Shown piece after piece: positions 1 through 6,143 of a stretch of 9,960 nucleotides of DNA (position 1 is its first letter; each line of letters starts with the position of its first letter). This DNA comes from Kiritimatiellia bacterium (GTDB taxonomy: Bacteria; Verrucomicrobiota; Kiritimatiellia; RFP12; UBA3636). The stretch is taken from positions 1 through 9,960 of the forward strand of contig JAFUXX010000039.1 of assembly GCA_017476965.1 (NCBI GenBank). Direction: 5' to 3'. The position numbers and the translations under genes were made by a program. The notes beneath the pieces were generated by a model. The model was not told the DNA's origin, searched no databases, and saw only the letters and a list, made by a program, of their open reading frames with translations.

Positions 1-1720
1 CGGTCTCGCACTCGCATGGGTTCTTGCCGCACTTCGCGCAGACGACCGGGCCGTCCCACCCTTCGTCGCGGAAGTTCTTCGTCGCGCCCGTGAAATCGTA
101 GATGGTGAAATAGGCCTTGCCGTCGTAGCGGCGCGTCCCGCGCCCGATGATCTGCTTGAATTCTACCATGCTCTTCACTTCCTTCAGCAGGACGATCGAG
201 CGGACGTTGCAGGCATCGACTCCGGTGGTGAGCTTCTGCGACGTGGTGAGAATCGTCGGGAGAGTCGATTCGTTGTCGCGGAACCTCTTGAGGTACTGCT
301 CGCCGGCGGCGGCGTCTTCCGCCGTCACGCGGACGCAGTAGTCGGAATCGACGATTCCGAAGCGTTTCTTCGCCTCCTTGCGCAGCGCTTCCGCCATGCG
401 CTGCGCGTGCGCCTGCGTGGCGCAGAAGACGATTGCCTTTTCGCGAGGCGGCATCTTCGTGAAAAGTTCCTCGGCGAAATGGGCGTCCCGCTCGCGGATG
501 ACGATCCGGGCGCGCTCGATTTCGTCGGGCGAGTATGTCTTCGCGAGATCGACGGCGCCCGGATCGGAAATGAGGTCGCCTTCGACGTAGCCGTATTCGC
601 GGATGGTCGATTCGCAAAGTTTCACGCGATAGGGCGAGAGGAAGCCGTCCGCGATTCCCTGTGCAAGGGAGTATTCGTAGGCCGGCTTGCCGAAGTATTC
701 GTAGGTGGAGCCGTTGTCGTCGCACTTGGGCGTCGCCGTGAGGCCGAGGTGCGACGCGGACGAAAAGTAGTCCAGGATCGCCCGCCAGGCCGACTCGTCG
801 TTGGCGCCGCCGCGATGGCACTCGTCGATGATCACGAGGTCGAAGAAATCCCGCCGGAACTTCGTGTATTTCACTTGCAGTTCCCCTTCGCCGATGTCGT
901 CCCCTTCGCCCTTGCCCATGAGCGTCTGGTAGAGGGTGAAATAGACGGAGCGGTCCAGCGGCGGCTCGTCCGTCGCCGCATGGAGGCGGTAGCACTTGCC
1001 GGGAGGCAGGTCGAACGTCTCCATCGCCTGGTCGGCGAGGATGTTGCGGTCGGCCAGGAAGAGAACGCGCGGCTCGCGCACGCCGAACCCCGCCTTCGAC
1101 CACAGCGCCCCCATCAGTTTCCAGACGATCTGGAAGGCGATCATCGTCTTGCCGGTGCCCGTGGCGAGCGTGACGAGCGCGTTCTTGCCGCCGCGGCCCA
1201 GGACGCGGATGACGCTCTCCACGGCCCGCTCCTGGTAGTAGCGAACCTCGCGCCCGCCCGGCTTCGCCCACGGCACCTGCCGCGCCCGCCTTTCCAATTC
1301 GCTTTCGCCGTCCGATTGCGCGAGAAGCGGCAGGAGCTCCTGAGGCGTCGGAAAGACCATGAACTCCACGTCGCTCGTCGTGCCGAGCGCAAGATCGATG
1401 GAGCGGACGGAGCGCCCGTTCGTGCAGTAGGCGAACCGCACGCCCAGCGCCTTCGCGTAGAAGCGCGCCTGCGTCTCTCCTTCGCCCACGTCCGCCGAGT
1501 ATTTCTTGGCCTCCACCACGGCGATGCGGCGTCCCGCGTACATCAGCACGTAGTCGGCGCGAAGCGGCGAGTGCGACCGGCCGTCCGCCTCCACGCGCCC
1601 CGGCGCGACCGTTTGCTCGACGGCGATCTTCGCCGGAGCCGTTTCCCAACCGGCGTCGCGCAGCGCCGGGTCGATGTAGTTGTAGCGCGTCTGCGCCTCG
1701 TTCATGGAAGACGGGCTCAT
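1..1720 (-). CDS. hsdR: Type I restriction enzyme R subunit HsdR, C-terminus off the window
   Basis: Translocase/endonuclease subunit of a type I restriction system; it cuts DNA lacking the cognate methylation after ATP-driven translocation. I translated the minus strand from ATG 1720 and found about 573 codons without a stop, running off the left edge. The N-terminus (SMNEAQTRYNYIDPALRDAG, then ADYVL and VVEAKK) matches the HsdR nuclease core, with the D...ExK pattern. Helicase motifs follow in order: Walker A ATGTGKT at residues 186-192, DECH near 297-300, LTATP near 320, and a motif VI-like QIIGRGTR near 525. A Cys cluster, C-x2-C-x4-C-x-C, lies at 561-571. The N-terminus resembles EcoEI-like (type IB) HsdR. 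The start codon overlaps the hsdM-S stop as ATGA, suggesting translational coupling; a second in-frame ATG lies at 1705. Full-length relatives are several hundred residues longer, so the rest should continue beyond position 1. Confidence 0.93.
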   Translation of the reverse strand, partial: MSPSSMNEAQTRYNYIDPALRDAGWETAPAKIAVEQTVAPGRVEADGRSHSPLRADYVLMYAGRRIAVVEAKKYSADVGEGETQARFYAKALGVRFAYCTNGRSVRSIDLALGTTSDVEFMVFPTPQELLPLLAQSDGESELERRARQVPWAKPGGREVRYYQERAVESVIRVLGRGGKNALVTLATGTGKTMIAFQIVWKLMGALWSKAGFGVREPRVLFLADRNILADQAMETFDLPPGKCYRLHAATDEPPLDRSVYFTLYQTLMGKGEGDDIGEGELQVKYTKFRRDFFDLVIIDECHRGGANDESAWRAILDYFSSASHLGLTATPKCDDNGSTYEYFGKPAYEYSLAQGIADGFLSPYRVKLCESTIREYGYVEGDLISDPGAVDLAKTYSPDEIERARIVIRERDAHFAEELFTKMPPREKAIVFCATQAHAQRMAEALRKEAKKRFGIVDSDYCVRVTAEDAAAGEQYLKRFRDNESTLPTILTTSQKLTTGVDACNVRSIVLLKEVKSMVEFKQIIGRGTRRYDGKAYFTIYDFTGATKNFRDEGWDGPVVCAKCGKNPCECET

Positions 1721-3858
1721 TCGAACGCCTCCTTGAGAATCGCCTTGCGAAGCGCCGCGCACGCGTCGGCGCCCGCCCGCGCCAGCCGGGCCAACTTGTC
1801 GCACCGCTCCCGCGCCGCATCCAGCCGCGCCACGATGGAACGCTGGACGGAAAGAGGGGGGAGTGGAAGGGAGATTGCTCGAATAGCTTCGGAAGTTGTG
1901 CTTGGTCTGCCTGAAGACGGGCAAAGTGCATAAAAGTCGAAATTTAGGCAAAAGAACCAAAGGTATTCCGCACTAAGAATTTCGTTTGGAATCAGACCAA
2001 AACAAGTGTCTATATTCCAGAACGGTTCTTTTACGAGAAGGGGGTTATTGAGCGTTCCTTTGCGTCCAACTATAACCGAATTGGCAGGGCATCGATACGA
2101 TGAAGCTCGTCCCATTATGCCACCAGTGCCATAGATTGGATATTGGCCATCGCTCGCTACAACATCTTTGTAATCTGCGCCTGCTCGCACCTCGCACACA
2201 TCGCCGAGCCGCACGAGCGGCCACCTTGCCACCCTAGACTCCCTAGATTTCCTAGGCTCCCTAGATTCTCCAGTCTCTTCGGCGCCCCCGTCTGTTTCTT
2301 CCGCGGGCGAGCCGCCCGCGCCCCCAGAGGAGAGAACCTCGCCGATTTCGGCGTAGAGGCGCTGGATTTCGGCTTCGCACTCCGCCGCCGTCGGCGTCTT
2401 CGTCTCTGCGACGTTGGGGTTGACGAGCGAAAGGTCGAATGTCGTCTGGTCGAGTGTCGCGGGGTCGATCGTCCAATAGGAGGAGACATCTCCGGGAGCG
2501 CGGTTCGCTTCGTCCCCGTCGGGCTTCTTCCAGAAGCCCTTCGCGAGCGACTCGAACTCCGCCAGGTCGCTCTCCAGAAGCGGCCGCTTCTTGCCGAGGT
2601 TCACGCCCTTGAGGTCGAGCTGGTAGCAGTTTATCGGCTCGGTTGTCGGGCCGTCTTTCGTGAAGAAGAGGACCACGGTGTGGACGCCGGCCGTGAAGAC
2701 CTTTTGCGGCAGGTCGAGGATCCAGTGGAGGCGGCACTTCGAAAGAAGCATCTTCCGGATCGCGATCGAGCCGTTGTCGGCATTGGAAAGGAAGGTGTTT
2801 TTGATGATGACCGCAGCGCGGCCGCCGCGCTTGAGCTTCGCGATGAAATACTCCATGAAGAGGAGCGCCGACTCGCTCGTGGAGACCGTGAATTTCGCCT
2901 TGCAGCGGTCGTCCACGTTCGCGCCGAACGGGGGATTCGCGCCTATGACGTCCACGCGGTCGCGGCTCTCGAAGTTGGCGATGTCCGTCATGAGCGTGTC
3001 GCCGTAGCGGATGGACGGCGCCTCCAGGCCGTGGAGGATGCAGTTCATCTGGGCCGTGAGGAAGGCGATCGGCTTGGCCTCGCCGCCGGTGATCGTGCCG
3101 GACTGGAGGCGCTTGTAGGCGTCGGCGTCGCTGCGGGCCTTTTCGCGCATGTGGACGAAAGCCTCGCAGAGGAAGCCGCCGGAGCCGCAGGCGCTGTCGT
3201 CGAAGGTCTCGCCGGGAGCGGGGTCGAGCAGGCGGATCATCGAGCGGATGAGCGGGCGCGGCGTGTAATACTGGCCGCCGGCGCGGCCCGCGTTGCCCAT
3301 GTCGGCAAGGCGCTCCTCGTAGAGGACGGAAAGCTCGTGGCGCTCCTCCTCCGTCTGGAACTTGAGCGGCTCCATGAGGGCGATCACCTCGCGCAGGAGA
3401 TAGCCGTCGGTGAAGCGGCAGTTCAGGTTTTCGAAAATCTTCCCGATGCGATACTGGATCGAGCTCACCGGATTGCTCTGGGCGAGGCGGGCGAGATTCG
3501 GGAAGAGGTCGAGGTTGACGAAGCGGATGAGCTCGTCGCCCGTGGGGGCGCGATCGTAGTCGAACGAGCCGTCCTCCATGCGCGGGTAGGCCCATGAAGA
3601 CCAGCGCAGTTTTTCGGGCAGGGCCGGCACGTAGGGAACGTGGAGCATCTGCGCCTCGAGGCGGCGCTCCTCCTCGTGGGCGTCGATGTAGCGCAGGAAG
3701 AGGAGCCAGCTCGACTGCTCCATGTAGTCGAGGGCGCCGCCGCAGGCGCTGCCCGGCATGCGCATCTTGTCGTCGATCGCCTTGAAAGCGGCCGTGGCCG
3801 ACCTCGCCCCGGCGTCCCTCGCGCCTTCGCGCCTTTGCGTTGAAATGTCCGTTGGCAT
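1717..3858 (-). CDS. Fused type I methyltransferase and half specificity subunit (HsdM-HsdS)
   Basis: N6-adenine methyltransferase fused in frame to one target-recognition half, 713 residues from ATG 3858. Residues 20-180 match the HsdM N-terminal helical domain. The Rossmann-type catalytic domain has motif I as DDSACGSGG (residues 220-228; families usually have DPACGSGG) and the catalytic NPPF at 308-311. A low-complexity acidic/Gly then Ser-Arg-rich linker covers about 510-545. After it, WPLVRLGDV opens a single TRD, followed by the conserved helical region (LPLPPLSVQRSIV and LRKAILKEAFE), which ends the protein like an HsdS C-terminus. Ordinary HsdS has two TRDs, so the enzyme probably dimerises to read a symmetric split site (inference). 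The frame stays open upstream to a TTG at 3963, but the added residues look random; ATG 3858 is preferred although its Shine-Dalgarno (GAGAAG) is weak. The TRD-coding DNA is unusually AT-rich. Confidence 0.9.
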   Translation of the reverse strand: MPTDISTQRREGARDAGARSATAAFKAIDDKMRMPGSACGGALDYMEQSSWLLFLRYIDAHEEERRLEAQMLHVPYVPALPEKLRWSSWAYPRMEDGSFDYDRAPTGDELIRFVNLDLFPNLARLAQSNPVSSIQYRIGKIFENLNCRFTDGYLLREVIALMEPLKFQTEEERHELSVLYEERLADMGNAGRAGGQYYTPRPLIRSMIRLLDPAPGETFDDSACGSGGFLCEAFVHMREKARSDADAYKRLQSGTITGGEAKPIAFLTAQMNCILHGLEAPSIRYGDTLMTDIANFESRDRVDVIGANPPFGANVDDRCKAKFTVSTSESALLFMEYFIAKLKRGGRAAVIIKNTFLSNADNGSIAIRKMLLSKCRLHWILDLPQKVFTAGVHTVVLFFTKDGPTTEPINCYQLDLKGVNLGKKRPLLESDLAEFESLAKGFWKKPDGDEANRAPGDVSSYWTIDPATLDQTTFDLSLVNPNVAETKTPTAAECEAEIQRLYAEIGEVLSSGGAGGSPAEETDGGAEETGESREPRKSRESRVARWPLVRLGDVCEVRAGADYKDVVASDGQYPIYGTGGIMGRASSYRCPANSVIVGRKGTLNNPLLVKEPFWNIDTCFGLIPNEILSAEYLWFFCLNFDFYALCPSSGRPSTTSEAIRAISLPLPPLSVQRSIVARLDAARERCDKLARLARAGADACAALRKAILKEAFE
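2232..2270 (-). repeat. Four-copy 9-bp tandem repeat in the HsdM-S linker
   Basis: CCTAG recurs on the plus strand at 2233, 2242, 2251 and 2260, an exact 9-base period. On the coding (minus) strand the units resemble ATCTAGGGA/GCCTAGGAA. Being a multiple of three it keeps frame and encodes repeated Glu/Lys-Ser/Pro-Arg triplets (ESREPRKSRESR) joining the methyltransferase to the TRD. Confidence 0.85.
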
Positions 3859-3903
3859 GACGTTCTTCTCTTCATCGGTCCCCGGCGCGGCGGAGGAAGA
3901 GAA

Positions 3904-3919
3904 CGGCTGTTCGCAGCCG
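3904..3919. other. Short perfect hairpin in the hsdM-S leader
   Basis: CGGCTG-TTCG-CAGCCG is a 6-bp perfect stem with a 4-base loop, lying 46-61 bases upstream of the hsdM-S start on the minus strand. Role unknown; it could shape the leader RNA. A weaker 5-bp stem (CCGCC-TGAA-GGCGG) lies at 3966-3979. The rest of 3859-4011 holds no gene that I can support. Confidence 0.5.
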
Positions 3920-4011
3920 AAAGGCGCATCAAAAAGGGGGCGCGCCTTTTCCCTTGGCCTCAAACCCGCCTGAAGGCGGTAGGAAGAATGCCTGAAGAAG
4001 AGTCTGAGGAA

Positions 4012-4048
4012 GCAGAAAAAGCGCGCCCTGTTGCGGGCGCGCTTCTGC
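4012..4048 (-). terminator. Rho-independent terminator after the AbiEii-family gene
   Basis: Read on the minus strand, a perfect 8-bp GC stem (GCGCGCCC / GGGCGCGC around a 6-base loop) is followed directly by TTTTT. An outer stem, GCAGAA/TTCTGC, encloses it with a 3-base bulge. It lies about 150 bases beyond the stop of the nucleotidyltransferase gene and before hsdM-S, so it should separate the two transcripts. In the plus direction there is no T run. Confidence 0.75.
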
Positions 4049-4102
4049 CAACTCGATGTCCTTCTTCGTAAAGCTTCCTACACTTTTCAGGCGGACGTCG
4101 CG

Positions 4103-4117
4103 TTGCGCAGAGCGCAA
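4103..4117. other. Small perfect inverted repeat TTGCGC-AGA-GCGCAA
   Basis: A 6-bp perfect dyad with a 3-base spacer, between the 38-bp repeat and the terminator hairpin. It could be a small hairpin or a binding site. No function can be read from the sequence. Confidence 0.4.
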
Positions 4118-4136
4118 AATGGGGTTCAGTTGTGCG

Positions 4137-4174
4137 TTAGCGGTTCAGGGTTGCGGATTGCTCCGGTTGCGGGT
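4137..4174. repeat. 38-bp direct repeat, copy 1
   Basis: Identical over 38 bases to 5105-5142, in the same orientation. It begins TTAGCGGTTCAGGGTTGCGG and ends CGGTTGCGGGT, with the octamer GGTTGCGG twice inside at 16-base spacing. The two copies bracket the AbiEii module. Similarity continues patchily to the left: GTGCGTT precedes both copies, with 8 extra bases in copy 2. Confidence 0.9.
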
Positions 4175-4197
4175 GAAAGGTTGAAAAGGGGATGGTG

Positions 4198-4881
4198 TTA
4201 TCGTTTGCCGGAAGAAGCAAGAACCTTGACCGCTATGTCCGAGCAGAAGGAGGCGACCACGGCCCAATCCTGCCATTCGGGAACAAGGCGTTTGTAGTCG
4301 GACAAATCCGTGTCGTCGAGGTCGAACGGCATGGGGTTGGATAGTTGGACGAGAAGCTGCTGAAGCGCCGACTGCCCGTTCGGTTGCGGATACAGCGAAT
4401 CGAAATCGGCCAGCGCGCACGCGGTTCCGTCGGGGCCGAGTTCGCGGGCCATTGCGGCAAAGTCGAGGTAATCGCGCGTCGCGTTGCGCCGCAAGATCAA
4501 AACACCCTTGATGCGCAACATCTCCGCCCGGGTCGGCACGACGACGAAATCGTTCCCGGCTTGGATGCGTTCCGTTTCCAGGGGAGCTTCCCGAATGAGC
4601 TGTCTCACTCCAGTTTCGATGCCGTCCAAGGAACCGAGGATGAGAACCGGCCGGCGGACGCGAGCCGTTTTCCACCCTGCCACGGATTCAAGACTTGCCA
4701 GAATTTCGTCGAACCGTGTCCGGAGGTCGCCAACCGTGTGGTCTGCGTCCATCGACAGGCGGTGATGCGCGTGTGCGGCGGCGGCGGTTCCGCCTACGAG
4801 AACGGCACCGGGAACGAGATGCTGGAGCCGGGCGGCGGCCGCAAGCAAGCGCTCCCATTCAGGCAAGGACTTTTCGGGCAT
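4198..4881 (-). CDS. AbiEii-family nucleotidyltransferase toxin-like protein
   Basis: A 227-residue protein with the layout of the AbiEii/DUF1814 nucleotidyltransferase family. Residues 28-47 hold the GG(T) turn followed by the metal-binding D-x-D (LVGGTAAAAHAHHRLSMDAD, with D45 and D47). The later family signature is at about 117-143: TRAEMLRIK, then RDYLDFAAM, with K125, D137 and D140. Family members such as AbiEii act as toxins that transfer nucleotides to an RNA or protein target and cause abortive infection, held in check by a cognate partner. Here the neighbour is a short ORF overlapping the start by 23 bases, not the larger winged-helix AbiEi regulator. No signal peptide or membrane segment. 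A terminator follows. The family is fairly sure; toxin activity is inferred, and some relatives are simply annotated as nucleotidyltransferase-like. Confidence 0.8.
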   Translation of the reverse strand: MPEKSLPEWERLLAAAARLQHLVPGAVLVGGTAAAAHAHHRLSMDADHTVGDLRTRFDEILASLESVAGWKTARVRRPVLILGSLDGIETGVRQLIREAPLETERIQAGNDFVVVPTRAEMLRIKGVLILRRNATRDYLDFAAMARELGPDGTACALADFDSLYPQPNGQSALQQLLVQLSNPMPFDLDDTDLSDYKRLVPEWQDWAVVASFCSDIAVKVLASSGKR

Positions 4882-5083
4882 AGTTCCTCCAGAAATGGTA
4901 GCGTTGCGCGTAGGGGTCGGAGCAATGCGCTTCGCAGACGCGAAGGACCTTTCTCGCGACCGCCGGGTCGTTCTCGGTTTCGTCCCGCAACTCCAGCCAA
5001 TCGTCCATGCCGCCGCGGTCGATGATGTCGTCGATCGCGACGGAACGCAGTCCGGTTCCTGTTTTGACGTGGCGGTGTTCCAT
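4859..5083 (-). CDS. Small acidic/basic partner protein of the AbiEii-like gene, putative antitoxin
   Basis: A 74-residue ORF starting at ATG 5083 and overlapping the nucleotidyltransferase start by 23 bases, the tight coupling typical of toxin-antitoxin pairs. The sequence is structured rather than random: IDDIIDRGGMDDWLELRD near residues 18-34, then a helical DPAVARKVLRVCEAH and a conserved-looking PYAQRYHFWRNYA at 57-69. I recall similar C-terminal PYAQRYHFW motifs in small proteins encoded next to AbiEii-like genes, but cannot check this here. No DNA-binding motif is obvious, so it differs from classical AbiEi. No clear Shine-Dalgarno lies before 5083. A later in-frame ATG (residue 26) would give a shorter protein. 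It lies 21 bases beyond the second 38-bp repeat. The antitoxin role is inferred from position. Confidence 0.65.
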   Translation of the reverse strand: MEHRHVKTGTGLRSVAIDDIIDRGGMDDWLELRDETENDPAVARKVLRVCEAHCSDPYAQRYHFWRNYARKVLA

Positions 5084-5104
5084 GAAATGCAGTGCGTTGG
5101 GGTA

Positions 5105-5142
5105 TTAGCGGTTCAGGGTTGCGGATTGCTCCGGTTGCGGGT
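5105..5142. repeat. 38-bp direct repeat, copy 2
   Basis: An exact second copy of 4137-4174, 968 bases to the right and in the same orientation. It sits just upstream (minus strand) of the small partner ORF, between it and the hairpin-rich spacer after vapC. Flanking bases differ on both sides (A versus G before, T versus G after), so identity ends at 38 bases. Confidence 0.9.
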
Positions 5143-5352
5143 TCGTGACGGGATGGAGTCTAGCAGAAGGCCGCGTGGCGGGCAAGCGGCGCGCGAAGCG
5201 GGCGGGCCGCCATCGCTCGCGGGCAGGATGCCCGCGCTCCCAGGCGCCAAGCCTTCGCCGCGCGGATGGATCGCGGCGAGGGCGAAGCGCAGCGCAAGCG
5301 GAGCGGAAGCCCCGCCGCGAGGCGAAGCACGGGGCAAAGCGCCGTGAGGCCG
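5143..5352. other. Noncoding spacer with three stem-loops after vapC
   Basis: About 210 very GC-rich bases without a credible gene. They hold CGCGGGCA-GGA-TGCCCGCG at 5218-5236 (8-bp perfect stem), GCCTTCGCCGCG/CGCGGCGAGGGC at 5251-5283 (12 bp with one wobble-type mismatch) and GCCCCG/CGGGGC at 5309-5335. No T tract follows on either strand, so these are not standard intrinsic terminators. They may still end or protect the vapBC transcript. The first resembles GCGGGCATCCTGCCCGC-type dispersed hairpins that I recall from PVC genomes. Confidence 0.55.
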
Positions 5353-5796
5353 CTAGCGCCGGAACGGGTTGCGGACGGTCACGGAGCCGTAGGCCCGGCC
5401 GTCCGTGAGGTCTTCCGACCAGAGGGTCGCGCAGCCGGCGTTTTCGGCGGCGGCGACGACGAGCGCGTCCCAATACGAGAGCTGGTGTTCGCCCTGCAAC
5501 TCGATGGCGCGGAAGACGAGATCGCCAGTGAGGGGAACGACGCGGAGACAGGCGAGCGTCCTGAGGCTTGCGAGCGCCGCCTCGCGCGAAAGCGGATTCG
5601 GAACCTTTCTGGTCACCGTGACGAAGGTCTCGCCGAGAACCTGGGCTGAAATGACGCCGCGGCGGCTCTCGACGGCCGAAGCCAGAATGTTGCGTGCCGT
5701 CCCGAACTTGAACGGATCGGACGGCGCCATCGCGTAGACGATGACGTTCGAATCGAGGAAGCAACGCCCTTTGTCGGCCGGATCAACGGCGTTCAT
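5353..5796 (-). CDS. vapC: VapC-family PIN-domain ribonuclease toxin
   Basis: A 147-residue single PIN domain, the usual size for VapC toxins, which are Mg-dependent RNases that typically cut tRNA or rRNA. The acidic site is visible: D15 in FLDSNVIVYA, E56 in QVLGETF, D110 in LSYWDALVVAAAE, and D129 in LWSEDLTDG. Its ATG at 5796 lies inside the antitoxin gene and the two overlap by 14 bases, as is common for vapBC operons, so antitoxin is made first. The next gene downstream is separated by a hairpin-rich spacer. Relatives with the SYWDALVVAAA motif are routinely annotated as PIN-domain toxins. The RNA target cannot be read from the sequence. Confidence 0.9.
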   Translation of the reverse strand: MNAVDPADKGRCFLDSNVIVYAMAPSDPFKFGTARNILASAVESRRGVISAQVLGETFVTVTRKVPNPLSREAALASLRTLACLRVVPLTGDLVFRAIELQGEHQLSYWDALVVAAAENAGCATLWSEDLTDGRAYGSVTVRNPFRR

Positions 5797-6016
5797 GGAG
5801 CTCGTCCCGCGTCCAGGTGACCGGACCGATTTCGACGGGATGCTCGTCGAACGCCCGGAACATTTCTTCGAGCGGGCGGCGGCGCCGCGCCCGCCTGGCC
5901 TCGACGAGGTCCGCGAGGAAGTCCCGGACCAGGGCGGAGACGGACGTGTCTTCGTCGATTGCGATCTTGCGCGCTTCCCGGAGGATGTCGCCGTCGACGG
6001 CGAGGGTGAGGTTCAT
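5783..6016 (-). CDS. vapB: VapB-like ribbon-helix-helix antitoxin
   Basis: A 77-residue protein starting MNLTLAVDGDILREARKIA. This is the beta-strand-helix-helix pattern of ribbon-helix-helix VapB antitoxins: alternating strand residues 2-7, then two helices to about residue 40 containing TSVSALVRDFLADLVE. An Arg-rich stretch (RRARRRR) follows, then a toxin-binding tail rich in acidic and aromatic residues. It should neutralise the adjacent PIN toxin and repress the operon. Start choice: ATG 6016 has a strong Shine-Dalgarno, AAGGAG, 8 bases upstream. The frame stays open to an ATG at 6085, but that extension would cover the promoter and operator. It is transcribed divergently from rtcR. Confidence 0.9.
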   Translation of the reverse strand: MNLTLAVDGDILREARKIAIDEDTSVSALVRDFLADLVEARRARRRRPLEEMFRAFDEHPVEIGPVTWTRDELHERR

Positions 6017-6024
6017 GGTGTTTT

Positions 6025-6030
6025 CTCCTT
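6025..6030 (-). promoter_or_regulatory. Strong ribosome binding site of vapB
   Basis: On the minus strand AAGGAG lies 8 bases before ATG 6016. It decides the antitoxin start against the in-frame upstream start at 6085. It is the clearest Shine-Dalgarno in the window. Confidence 0.8.
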
Positions 6031-6040
6031 TCCGTGAATA

Positions 6041-6069
6041 AGTGAAGCACGTAATCCGTGCAAAGTCAA
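6041..6069 (-). promoter_or_regulatory. vapBC promoter with an operator-like inverted repeat in its spacer
   Basis: Minus strand: a -35 box TTGACT (6069-6064), exactly 17 bases, then TTCACT (6046-6041, a weak -10 with 3 of 6 consensus bases). The spacer is almost filled by the perfect dyad GCACG-N5-CGTGC at 6047-6061. A repressor bound there would block RNA polymerase, fitting autoregulation by the RHH antitoxin. The promoter call is moderate because of the poor -10; the dyad itself is certain. Confidence 0.55.
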
Positions 6070-6084
6070 GCGAAAAAGAAGTCA

Positions 6085-6106
6085 TAGAAATTTCGCTAGA
6101 TTTCTA
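6085..6106. promoter_or_regulatory. AT-rich inverted repeat in the vapB-rtcR divergent region
   Basis: TAGAAAT-N8-ATTTCTA is a perfect 7-bp dyad. The overlapping CTAG-ATTT-CTAG gives a second small symmetry at 6096-6107. It lies midway between the divergent starts in a local AT-rich patch, a good place for a regulator site or the rtcR promoter upstream element. The binding protein is unknown. Confidence 0.45.
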
Positions 6107-6143
6107 GAACGGATTCGCGTAGACTCCGGTGCCGAAAGGACGT

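Noticed and set aside
267..272. Premature end or break in hsdR near the left edge
   Set aside because: Direct translation of the minus strand from 1720 to the edge gave no stop codon, and all motifs stay in one frame.
407..1933. Long plus-strand open frame (508 codons) across hsdR
   Set aside because: It is the antisense shadow of hsdR and the end of hsdM-S: Arg/Val/Ala-rich without motifs, while the opposite strand carries clear helicase and nuclease motifs.
2143..3597. Long open frames on both strands across hsdM-S (including 2261-3595 minus)
   Set aside because: These are GC-rich frame shadows with no recognisable domain. The true frame has DDSACGSGG and NPPF.
3929..4117. 62-codon minus-strand frame before hsdM-S
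   Set aside because: It starts with TTG, has no ribosome site, and runs through the terminator hairpin, so it is unlikely to be translated.
4137..5142. Integron cassette with attC sites
   Set aside because: The 38-bp repeats have no GTTRRRY/RYYYAAC pair and no attC-like dyad, and no integrase gene is seen.
5113..5337. 74-codon minus-strand frame between vapC and the AbiEii partner
   Set aside because: Its sequence is produced by the stem-loops and the 38-bp repeat (ending NPQP from the repeat), with no start signal.
6047..6063. Possible sigma-54 promoter before vapB (TTGCACG on the minus strand)
   Set aside because: The GC of the -12 element is two bases too far from the -24 element, and the GG at -24 is TG. 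It was read as part of the operator dyad instead.
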